Source: Acidobacteriota bacterium
GTDB taxonomy: Bacteria > Acidobacteriota > Thermoanaerobaculia > Thermoanaerobaculales > Thermoanaerobaculaceae
Length of the DNA stretch: 9,438 nt
Direction: 5' to 3'
Assembly (NCBI GenBank): GCA_027458945.1
Contig: DAIDOU010000032.1
Coordinates: 1 to 9,438 of the forward strand
Shown piece after piece: positions 1 through 5,399 of the stretch. The notes beneath the pieces are model-generated. The model saw nothing but the letters and a program-made list of their open reading frames with translations. It ran no database searches and had not been told where the DNA came from. Positions within the stretch are counted from its first letter, which is position 1. Each line of letters begins with the position of its first letter. The translations under genes and the position numbers were made by a program.

Positions 1-187
1 GCAACGCGGCCGACGGCAGCGCCGCGGCGATCGGGCTGCCGGCGCCGAAGTCGACGATGACGAGCGAGACGCCGCAGGCGACGAGGAGCGCCGTCCCGGC
101 GAGCTCGCAGCCGAGTGCCTGCCAGGGAACACGCGTGGCCTTTCGCGGGGGCGCGCCTTGCCGCGGTGACGGCGCCGCCTGGTTCAC
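1..187 (-). CDS. Aquaporin/MIP-family channel, N-terminal part (cut by window edge)
   Basis: Only the first 62 codons are inside the window. The GTG start overlaps the TGA stop of the upstream gene as GTGA, which suggests translational coupling and fixes the frame. A basic, proline-rich leader of about 20 residues is followed by a hydrophobic segment (residues about 24-47) containing CELAGTALLVACGVSLVIVD. The E-x2-GT-x-LLV pattern with Glu28 matches the first helix of major intrinsic proteins (water or glycerol channels), where this glutamate is conserved. The following G-SP stretch resembles a subgroup of bacterial aquaporins I recall. The NPA motifs that would prove the family lie outside the window. 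A glycerol or water channel would fit the phosphodiesterase two genes upstream, but substrate cannot be judged. Another small membrane protein remains possible. Confidence 0.6.
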   Translation of the reverse strand, partial: MNQAAPSPRQGAPPRKATRVPWQALGCELAGTALLVACGVSLVIVDFGAGSPIAAALPSAAL

Positions 188-546
188 GCCCCGCGATCCC
201 CGTGGTCGAGCAGCGTCGCGAGCAGCTCCGGCAGCCGCTGGAGGAAGAGCGAGCGCGGCAGCGCGATCGCACCTGCGGCGCGCGCGGCTTCCAGACGCTC
301 GCTGCGAGCGTGGGGGGCGAACCCGACCACGGTGGCGCCGCCGTCGGCGGCGGTGCGAATCGCCGGCGTCGGGTCCGGCCCGAGGGCGTCGAGGTCGACG
401 ATGACGACCGTGCACCGCGCGGCTGCGGCGGCGCCGGGGTCAGCGAGGTCGAGCGCCCGGCCGCCGCTCGCCTGCACGGCGGCGACGACCGGGATGTGCA
501 GGAACGGGTTTGGGACAACGACCCCAACGCGCGGCTCCTCAGTCAC
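184..546 (-). CDS. Small receiver-like (CheY-fold) protein, degenerate
   Basis: This 120-residue protein has alternating hydrophobic strands and alanine-rich helices in the order of a response-regulator receiver domain, with no output domain. Strand 1 is RVGVVVPN (6-13), strand 3 is CTVVIVDLD (45-53), and strand 4 is ATVVGFAPH (71-79). Strand 5 is AIALPR (93-98). Asp51 (or Asp53) sits where the phosphoacceptor Asp would be, but the acidic pair after strand 1 is replaced by Pro-Asn. The conserved Thr/Ser after strand 4 is Ala77, and the lysine of the usual KP motif is missing. It is therefore probably a pseudo-receiver or a non-signalling protein of the same fold. The GTG start overlaps the end of the phosphodiesterase gene by 8 nt and has GAGGTG about 4 nt upstream. 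The gene is real by context; its function is unknown. Confidence 0.6.
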   Translation of the reverse strand: MTEEPRVGVVVPNPFLHIPVVAAVQASGGRALDLADPGAAAAARCTVVIVDLDALGPDPTPAIRTAADGGATVVGFAPHARSERLEAARAAGAIALPRSLFLQRLPELLATLLDHGDRGA

Positions 547-1168
547 GCGTCACCTCGAGCGCGAGCGCGGGGTCGTCCGTCGTGATCGATGCCACGCCGA
601 GGCGCGCGAGTTGCAGGATGCGATCGGTCCGGTTCACCGTCCACGGGTGCAGCTCACGGCCGGAGCCGAGCAACGCCTCGACCAGCGTGTGCCTGGGGGA
701 GAGGTCGAGGCCGTTGGGAAGCCACTCGGGAAGCTCAGCGAACACCCAAGATCGCGCCGCCTCCGGCAGCGCCTCCTCGACCGCGGCCAGCACCGGCAGG
801 GACGACGAGATCACGCGCGTCCGTCCGGCCCGCGCCGCGAGGAGCCGGGCGAGCGCTCCGAGGTGGGCGGCGAGCGCCGCGGCCGGAAGCGGTTTGACCT
901 CGACGAAGAGCCACGCGTCGGCGGGCGTCGCCGCCACGACCTCGGCCAGCGTCGGGACGCCGGAACGACGCAGCGCCGCGGCGCTCCACAGCGCCACGGG
1001 TCGCCCGTCCCGCGACCGGCCGTGGTGGCACACCCACGTGCCGCCGGCGCACGGCCGCACGTCCACCTCGACCCCGTCGGCCCCGGCCGCGAACGCGGCC
1101 CGGATGCCGGCGAGCGAGTTGTCGGGGAAGCGGGCCGCGAACCCCCGGTGTCCGATGACGAGCGGCAT
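539..1168 (-). CDS. Glycerophosphodiester phosphodiesterase family protein (UgpQ-like)
   Basis: The 209-residue protein has the glycerophosphodiesterase TIM-barrel signature. Near the N-terminus it has GHRG (6-9), and PDNSL (15-19) stands in place of the usual PENT. GADGVEVDVR (29-38) carries metal-ligand candidates Glu34 and Asp36. FVEVK (88-92) matches the IEIK strand, and HPWTVN plus the terminal TTDDP (196-200) match the family end motif. Such enzymes hydrolyse glycerophosphodiesters from phospholipid turnover to glycerol-3-phosphate and an alcohol. There is no signal peptide, so it should be cytoplasmic. The second catalytic histidine is present (His48/His49), but the usual following Asp is Gly50. 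The protein is shorter than the common 240-250 residues. The ATG starts 2 nt after the stop of the reductase gene, and the end overlaps the receiver-like gene by 8 nt. Family assignment is firm; substrate is inference. Confidence 0.88.
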   Translation of the reverse strand: MPLVIGHRGFAARFPDNSLAGIRAAFAAGADGVEVDVRPCAGGTWVCHHGRSRDGRPVALWSAAALRRSGVPTLAEVVAATPADAWLFVEVKPLPAAALAAHLGALARLLAARAGRTRVISSSLPVLAAVEEALPEAARSWVFAELPEWLPNGLDLSPRHTLVEALLGSGRELHPWTVNRTDRILQLARLGVASITTDDPALALEVTRD

Positions 1169-1170
1169 CG

Positions 1171-1929
1171 TCACGCCAGGATCGAGTACCCGCCGTCCAC
1201 GACCACGGTCTGCCCGTGGATCATCGAGGCGTACTCGGTGCACAGGAACACCACCGCGTTGGCGACGTCCTGCGGCGTGACCAACCGCCCGGCCGGCGTG
1301 CGGTGGGTCGACTCGTCGAGGAGCTGGTCGCGGTTGGGGAAGTGTTTGAGGGCGTCGGTGTCCACCGTGCCGGCCGAGACGGCGTTGACGCGCACACCCC
1401 GCGGCGCGAGCTCGGCCGCGAGGTGGCGGACCATCGACTCGAGCGCCGCCTTCGATGCCCCGACCGCGGTGTAGTTGGGGATCGCCCGGATGGCGCCGAG
1501 CGAGGAGACGGCGACGACGCTCTTGGCACCCTCCGACGGCATGCCGAGCAGCTGCTGGACGAGCGGCAGCAGCGCCGCCGCGTTGATGTCCATCGTCCAG
1601 TGGAAGTGGTGCAGCGTCAGGTCGGGGACCGGCTTGAGCACCCCGGATGCCGCGTTGGAGACGAGGATCTCCAGCCCCCCCCACGCCTCGCGGATCTCGG
1701 CGAACATCCTCTTGACCTGCGCCTCGTCGGCGACGTTGCCGCGCACGAGCAGCGCCCGGGCGCCCCGCGCCTCGATCTCGCGGACGACCTCCTCCGCCGG
1801 CCCGCGGTGACGGAAGTAGTTGATCGCCACGTCGACCTTGAACTCCGCCAGCGAGAGCGCGATCGCCCGGCCGATGCCGCGCGACGACCCCGTGACCAGC
1901 GCCCGCTTGCCTCGCAGCCTCAGGTCCAT
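1171..1929 (-). CDS. fabL: FabL-type enoyl-[acyl-carrier-protein] reductase III (SDR family)
   Basis: This 252-residue short-chain dehydrogenase has the nucleotide-binding motif TGSSRGIG (13-20), the NAAS motif (92-95) and serines at 142-143. The catalytic pair is Tyr153 and Lys160 with six residues between. That Y-x6-K spacing is typical of enoyl-ACP reductases, whereas classical SDRs have Y-x3-K. The stretches NAASGVL, SSLGAIR, TDALKHFPNR and GQTVVVDGG closely resemble Bacillus subtilis FabL as I remember it. FabL reduces trans-2-enoyl-ACP with NADPH in the last step of fatty acid elongation. The length equals the family norm. The ATG is preceded by GGAGGGG at good spacing. It is the first gene of a four-gene minus-strand run. 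Whether it is the main enoyl reductase or a specialised one cannot be told here. Confidence 0.85.
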   Translation of the reverse strand: MDLRLRGKRALVTGSSRGIGRAIALSLAEFKVDVAINYFRHRGPAEEVVREIEARGARALLVRGNVADEAQVKRMFAEIREAWGGLEILVSNAASGVLKPVPDLTLHHFHWTMDINAAALLPLVQQLLGMPSEGAKSVVAVSSLGAIRAIPNYTAVGASKAALESMVRHLAAELAPRGVRVNAVSAGTVDTDALKHFPNRDQLLDESTHRTPAGRLVTPQDVANAVVFLCTEYASMIHGQTVVVDGGYSILA

Positions 1930-1932
1930 CCG

Positions 1933-1939
1933 CCCCTCC
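1933..1939 (-). promoter_or_regulatory. Strong Shine-Dalgarno sequence for the FabL-type gene
   Basis: On the minus strand the sequence reads GGAGGGGCGG directly before the ATG. The GGAGG core is 5 nt from the start codon. It supports the chosen start at 1929. Confidence 0.75.
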
Positions 1940-1946
1940 AGGATCG

Positions 1947-1975
1947 ACGATACCCGGATTTCGTCTCAGCGACAA
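1947..1975 (-). promoter_or_regulatory. Candidate sigma70-type promoter for the FabL operon
   Basis: On the minus strand TTGTCG (1975-1970, 4 of 6 to TTGACA) is followed after exactly 17 nt by TATCGT (1952-1947, 4 of 6 to TATAAT). Initiation about 6-7 nt downstream would leave a short leader of roughly 11 nt that still contains the Shine-Dalgarno sequence. A second possible -35 (TTGACC) lies a little further upstream but has no good partner. The call rests on motif matching alone in high-GC DNA. Confidence 0.35.
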
Positions 1976-2177
1976 GCCTTTGCTGGTCAAGGCGTGGGCG
2001 CCCAGGCTGATGACTCGCCCCGGCGAGCTACCGGTTGTTCCGTTCCCGAGTGGGTGAGCATTCCGCGCTCGTTTCGGCACCGCTGGGTCGGGGTCAACGG
2101 GAGGAGCGTCGTCTGAACAACCTGGTCTTCACCGCGCTCGGCGGCGCGAGTTTCCTCGTGGCCGGCTGCCTCGACTG

Positions 2178-2192
2178 GCGGTACCTGGTACC
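2178..2192 (+). repeat. Left inverted repeat, near-palindromic (GGTACC-T-GGTACC)
   Basis: The sequence GCGGTACCTGGTACC is the exact reverse complement of 3284-3298. Its last 13 bases are themselves a palindrome around a central T, built from two GGTACC hexamers, so it could fold as a hairpin or bind a dimeric protein. An AT-rich tail follows (2193-2208). Confidence 0.85.
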
Positions 2193-2241
2193 ACTTTGTT
2201 CTATTTTTGGTGTAGAGTCGCTTGGCAAGGCAGGGGGCGAC

Positions 2242-3270
2242 ATGCCACGGCGTCCGCGCGTGTTCGTTGATGGTGCGACCTACCATGTTTACTGCCGGGC
2301 CGGTCGAGGCGAGGCGATCTTTCGCCGGGCCGACGACGCGCGCGACTTCCTCGATATCGTGGCCGAGGTCAAGCGCCAGGACGGGTTCGTGGTGTTGGCC
2401 TGGTGCGTGATGCCGACGCACTACCATTTCGTCGCGCGCACCGGGTCCGCGCCGCTGTGGAGAAGCATGCGCCTGATCCAGGGCCGGTTCTCCAAGTCGT
2501 TCAACCGCCGTCACGGTGTGCTCGGACCGGTGTGGCAGGGCCGCTACAACGCCAAGCTGGTCGTCGGGGAGCGCTACCTGCAGCAAGCGATCGTCTACGT
2601 TCACACCAACCCTGTGGCCGCGAAGCTCGCCCACTCCCCGGGAGCGTTCCGGTGGAGCGGCCACCGCGAGTTCGAGTCCGGCGCCGAAGCCCCCTTGCTG
2701 GACGCCGACGAGATGCTGCTGGCGTTTGGTGGCCGGCGAGGGGAGGCCCGCGCGAGTTACCTGCAAGCGCTCGCCGGGGCGGAGTCGGCGCCGGGGTGGC
2801 CGACCGCCCTCGGCCGCCTGCCATGGTGGCGGTCCGCGGGCGACGGCGACGAGATGGCGCCGCCGGCCGGGCGGACGAGGTTGGACGCGCTGGGCGCCAG
2901 TACCTTTGTGCGGCCGACGTTGCCGATCGCGGAGTTCATCTCGAGCGCGGCTGCGATGCTCGGCACCACCGGCGAAGAGATCCGCGCCAGCGGTTCGGGT
3001 CGCGAGATGACGCGCCGGCGCCAGGCAGCGACGCTGGTTGGCGTCGAACAGTTCCGCTACCGCGTCGCGGAGCTTGCCGCGCAGTTCGGCCGGGCGCCGA
3101 GCGTGGTGAGCCGCTGGGGCGTGACGGCGGCAAGACTTCGGCTGGACGACGCGGGGTTTCGCGAGCAGGTGGCGGAACTCGCGGCCGCCCTCACCGCGAG
3201 CTCGTCGGGCGTGCCAAGGAACGACCTGGAGGAGGCCATGCTCGGTGCCGACCCCTCGTTCGTCGACTGA
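2242..3270 (+). CDS. REP-associated tyrosine transposase-like protein (Y1_Tnp/HUH) with C-terminal DnaA-like helix-turn-helix
   Basis: The 342-residue protein begins like this family, with the FVDGATYHVYCR strand at 8-19. It carries the HUH motif as His60-Tyr61-His62 in CVMPTHYHF. The segment VYVHTNPVAAKL (118-129) places Tyr119 where, by my alignment from memory, E. coli TnpA-REP has its catalytic Tyr115. These enzymes nick single-stranded DNA through a 5'-phosphotyrosine link and recognise hairpin-forming repeats. Residues about 225-292 (LPIAEFISSAAAML ... AAQFGRAPSVVSRW) resemble the DnaA C-terminal-like helix-turn-helix found in longer members. ATG at 2242 was chosen because AGGGGG lies 4 nt upstream and the family homology starts there. 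The frame stays open upstream to 2014 but would read through the inverted repeat. The gene appears intact. Confidence 0.85.
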   Translation: MPRRPRVFVDGATYHVYCRAGRGEAIFRRADDARDFLDIVAEVKRQDGFVVLAWCVMPTHYHFVARTGSAPLWRSMRLIQGRFSKSFNRRHGVLGPVWQGRYNAKLVVGERYLQQAIVYVHTNPVAAKLAHSPGAFRWSGHREFESGAEAPLLDADEMLLAFGGRRGEARASYLQALAGAESAPGWPTALGRLPWWRSAGDGDEMAPPAGRTRLDALGASTFVRPTLPIAEFISSAAAMLGTTGEEIRASGSGREMTRRRQAATLVGVEQFRYRVAELAAQFGRAPSVVSRWGVTAARLRLDDAGFREQVAELAAALTASSSGVPRNDLEEAMLGADPSFVD

Positions 3271-3283
3271 AATAAGAAAATGA

Positions 3284-3298
3284 GGTACCAGGTACCGC
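3284..3298 (-). repeat. Right inverted repeat, near-palindromic (GGTACC-A-GGTACC)
   Basis: The sequence GGTACCAGGTACCGC is the exact reverse complement of the left repeat. Its AT-rich inner tail (3268-3283) reaches into the stop codon of the transposase gene. The outer end lies one base before the ATG of the next gene. Confidence 0.85.
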
Positions 3299-3299
3299 A

Positions 3300-4187
3300 A
3301 TGAGGGACGAGGGCAGGAACCGCAGGGAGTACCGCCTCTACAAAGTCGCGCAGGCGCTCGGCCGGGCGGCGCCGTTCTGGCTGCTGCAAGCGGCGGGGTC
3401 GGTTCTCGGCGTACTGTTCCTGCTGGTTTCGGCGCGCCGCCGGACGGTCCTCGGGAACCTCCGCCGCGTCTACCCGGGGCGCTCGCGCCTGGCCCGCGCC
3501 GGCATCGCTCTGCGCTGCGCCGCCCACTTCGGCCGCATCTCGCTCGACTTCATCAAGTGGTCGCAGGTTTCGGGCGAGACACTGGCCGGCAAGGTGGTCT
3601 GCGACGGGCTCGAGAACCTGCAGTCCGCCCTGGCGCAGGGGAACGGCTGTTTCATCCTCTCGGCCCACTTCGGCCACTGGGAAGTGGCGTCGCAATGGCT
3701 GGCACTCGCCGGGTTCCCGCAGGGGATGGTGTACCGCCCGCTCGAGAACCCGCTCATGGAAGCCGAGCTGGCCCGCTCGCGGACCCGCTTCGGCAACTGG
3801 CTGATCCCCAAGGGGAGCGCGACTCGCGGGGCGATCAAGGCGGTCCGGCGGGGAGGCGTGGTCGACATCCTCCTCGACCAGAAGGCGGACCTCGAGCACA
3901 GCGAGATCGTGTCGTTCCTCGGCATCCTGACCCCGACCACGCCGTCGCTCGCCCGCCTCGTGCTCGCGACCGGCGCGGCCGTGGTGCCGCTCTTCTCCTA
4001 CCCCGTCGGCACCGGCTACCGGTTCCGGCTCGACCCGGCGGTCCCGACCCAGCCGTCCGACACCGCGGTCTCCCTCACCCAGCGCTACAACGACTGCGTG
4101 TCGCGGGAGATCCTGGCACGGCCGCACCTCTGGTTCTGGTTCCACGACCGCTGGACCCCGCGCCGCCGGCGCAGCACCGCATCCTGA
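3300..4187 (+). CDS. Lysophospholipid/lipid A acyltransferase, LpxL/HtrB family
   Basis: The 295-residue protein fits the LpxL/HtrB family in length and layout. It has a short basic N-terminus and a hydrophobic membrane anchor at about 24-44. RRRTVLGNLRRVYPG (46-60) is a typical conserved arm. The catalytic H-x4-E is His123 to Glu128 in SAHFGHWE. LLDQKAD (191-197) matches the family DQ motif, and the end HLWFWFHDRW (276-285) is characteristic. Such enzymes add secondary acyl chains from acyl-ACP to lipid A precursors at the inner membrane. The ATG lies one base after the right inverted repeat of the transposase element, and no good Shine-Dalgarno is present (only AGG about 7 nt upstream). Expression may therefore depend on element sequence. 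It ends 3 nt from a convergent gene. The exact acceptor cannot be named. Confidence 0.87.
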   Translation: MRDEGRNRREYRLYKVAQALGRAAPFWLLQAAGSVLGVLFLLVSARRRTVLGNLRRVYPGRSRLARAGIALRCAAHFGRISLDFIKWSQVSGETLAGKVVCDGLENLQSALAQGNGCFILSAHFGHWEVASQWLALAGFPQGMVYRPLENPLMEAELARSRTRFGNWLIPKGSATRGAIKAVRRGGVVDILLDQKADLEHSEIVSFLGILTPTTPSLARLVLATGAAVVPLFSYPVGTGYRFRLDPAVPTQPSDTAVSLTQRYNDCVSREILARPHLWFWFHDRWTPRRRRSTAS

Positions 4188-4190
4188 ACG

Positions 4191-4391
4191 CTACGGCTTC
4201 CGCCTCGCACGGGCCAGCCGTTCGAGCGCGAGGTAGAGCGCGAGGCAGATCATGAAGTCGAGTGCGAGCCCGGGATCGAGGGCGAACGGGCGATGGCGCC
4301 AGCTCTCCGGCAGGCGGGGCGCGGCGACGAGAAAGTACAGCGCGTTGCCGGCGACGACCGCCGCCAGCGCCCGGAGCCACCTCGCGATCAC
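4191..4391 (-). CDS. Small two-helix membrane protein of unknown function
   Basis: A 66-residue protein begins at a GTG with CAGGGA 6-7 nt upstream. It has two hydrophobic stretches, about residues 7-22 (ALAAVVAGNALYFLVA) and 41-58 (LALDFMICLALYLALE). A polar loop rich in Pro, Arg and His lies between them, and the tail is basic (RARRKP). It follows the transporter-like gene by 20 nt on the same strand, so it is probably co-transcribed and could be a small partner subunit. The start codon is inferred, as no ATG is available. I do not recognise the family. The stop lies 3 nt from the stop of the convergent acyltransferase. Confidence 0.6.
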   Translation of the reverse strand: MIARWLRALAAVVAGNALYFLVAAPRLPESWRHRPFALDPGLALDFMICLALYLALERLARARRKP

Positions 4392-4411
4392 GATCGTCCC
4401 TGACCGGCCGC

Positions 4412-5311
4412 TCAGGCGAACTGGTCCTTCTTGAGCGCCACCTGCTCCCAGAAGTCGATCCCGGCGGCGGAGAGGCGGACCGTCGCGGATCCTCCGGGCT
4501 CGCCGGAGGCGGGGGAGAGGACGAGCCCGCCGAGCTCGGCCAGGTACTCGACGTCCGCGAGCACGCCGCGTTGACCGGCTCGGTCCCCGAGTGCGCGTTC
4601 GAGCTCGTCGAGGCCGACCGGCCGGAACCCCTGTTCCTGCCAGCGCCGGTAGAGCTCGGCGAAGATCGCGCGCCGGCGCGAACTGTCGAACGCGGGCCTC
4701 GGGGCGCTGGAGAAGAGCGGCCCCGCGATCGGGAACACCACCCGCCCGGCCGTGGGGTTGACGAGGAGCGCGAACGCGATCCACAGCGACAGGGCGCCGA
4801 GGCCGACGGTGCACAGCGCGATCGGGAGGTCGAACGCCCGCGTGCCGCCGAGCGCGTTCGCGAGCTTGCACACGTACAGGAGGTCGATGTCGGCGAGGAA
4901 GGCGAACAGGAGCGTGCTGTAGAAGCCGAAGCCGTAGGTGATGACGAGGAAGACGACGAGCGACGCGGCCTCGACGGCGTGGATGACGACCGCGTCGGGG
5001 ACGAACCCGCGTGCCAGCGAGCTCAGCACCCACCAGTTGAGCGTCCAGTTGAACGCGAACGCGGTGAACAGCGTGCCGCCGTACAGGTTCTTGTTGGCGA
5101 ACCCCATGAGGCCGGCGAGGAGCTGGCAGCCGGCGCCGAAGAGGAGGCAGATCACCGCCGCGGTCGACAACCCGGCGGGGGTCAGGCGGAAGCCGAACGC
5201 GATCGGTGTCAGCGCCGCGCAGCCGAGGGCGAGACCGATCAGCCCCAGCGGCGTCGGCTCGGCGAACGGCTCGCGGTGCACGGCGGGCCCGAACTCGATC
5301 TTGCGGATCAT
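4412..5311 (-). CDS. Acetate uptake transporter-like (GPR1/FUN34/YaaH family) with C-terminal extension
   Basis: Residues 18-187 match the YaaH/SatP acetate permease family. EPTPLGLIGLALG (18-30) corresponds to the family NPxPLGL motif before helix 1. GAGCQLLAGLMGFANKNLYGGTLFTAFAFNW covers helices 2-3. About six hydrophobic segments can be drawn at 22-40, 50-71, 78-99, 107-128, 130-150 and 162-185. SatP-type proteins move acetate or succinate with protons across the inner membrane. Family members are usually about 190-210 residues; this one has about 95 more. Residues 210-299 look like a soluble helical, winged-helix-like domain (YRRWQEQG, LDELERAL, YLAELGGLVL, and an Ala-Gly turn near the end). 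The leading Asn of the NP motif is Glu here. GGAG lies about 10 nt before the ATG. Transport role is likely, substrate unproven. Confidence 0.72.
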   Translation of the reverse strand: MIRKIEFGPAVHREPFAEPTPLGLIGLALGCAALTPIAFGFRLTPAGLSTAAVICLLFGAGCQLLAGLMGFANKNLYGGTLFTAFAFNWTLNWWVLSSLARGFVPDAVVIHAVEAASLVVFLVITYGFGFYSTLLFAFLADIDLLYVCKLANALGGTRAFDLPIALCTVGLGALSLWIAFALLVNPTAGRVVFPIAGPLFSSAPRPAFDSSRRRAIFAELYRRWQEQGFRPVGLDELERALGDRAGQRGVLADVEYLAELGGLVLSPASGEPGGSATVRLSAAGIDFWEQVALKKDQFA

Positions 5312-5399
5312 CGTGGTCGTCTCCTGTTCGTCGTCCCGAGCATACGGCAGCGCGCCGGCCGCCGCCGTCCTCGCCGTCCGCCCGGTCCGGTCGCGGCGG

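Larger units (their letters stand above)
1930..2177. other. Intergenic region left of the transposase element
   Basis: About 250 bases without a convincing gene. It holds the promoter and ribosome binding site of the minus-strand FabL operon at its left end. It also holds a 14-bp palindrome (CTCGCC, two bases, GGCGAG) at 2014-2027. Close to the element is a plus-strand open frame that resembles a lipoprotein signal sequence (about 2107-2177). Before the element inserted, this was probably the whole divergent regulatory region between the FabL operon and the acyltransferase gene. Confidence 0.5.
2178..3298 (+). mobile_element. Candidate RAYT-type element bounded by palindromic inverted repeats
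   Basis: A single HUH-family transposase gene is enclosed by perfect 15-bp inverted repeats (2178-2192 and 3284-3298), giving a unit of 1121 bp. Past each 15-mer, the inner 16 bases are AT-rich and match at 11 of 16 positions, so the related ends may be about 31 bp long. These tails stand out in GC-rich surroundings. No target-site duplication is visible at the borders (CGACTG on the left, AATGAG on the right), which agrees with Y1-type transposition, where duplications are not made. The borders are inferred from the repeats only. Other copies in the genome would be needed to prove mobility. Confidence 0.6.

Noticed and set aside
2014..2027. 14-bp palindrome CTCGCC, two bases, GGCGAG as an operator
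   Set aside because: Short GC palindromes are frequent in such DNA, and it has no second copy or clear promoter overlap.
1169..2080. Extension of the phosphodiesterase frame upstream of 1168
   Set aside because: The upstream part is the FabL-type gene read out of frame. The phosphodiesterase motif begins at the ATG at 1168, only 2 nt after the FabL-type stop.
2035..2241. Longer start (TTG at 2035) for the transposase
   Set aside because: It would place the inverted repeat inside the protein. The family homology and ribosome binding site both point to ATG at 2242.
1987..3300. A 437-codon minus-strand open frame covering the transposase gene
   Set aside because: It crosses both inverted repeats, is opposite a gene with an HUH motif, and has low-complexity Arg/Pro-rich composition.
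3057..4145. A 362-codon minus-strand open frame opposite the acyltransferase
   Set aside because: The plus-strand frame carries the H-x4-E acyltransferase motif and family end. The minus frame has biased composition and runs across a gene boundary.
4185..4193. Bidirectional terminator between the convergent genes
   Set aside because: Only 3 nt separate the stop codons, and I see no hairpin with a T-run on either side.
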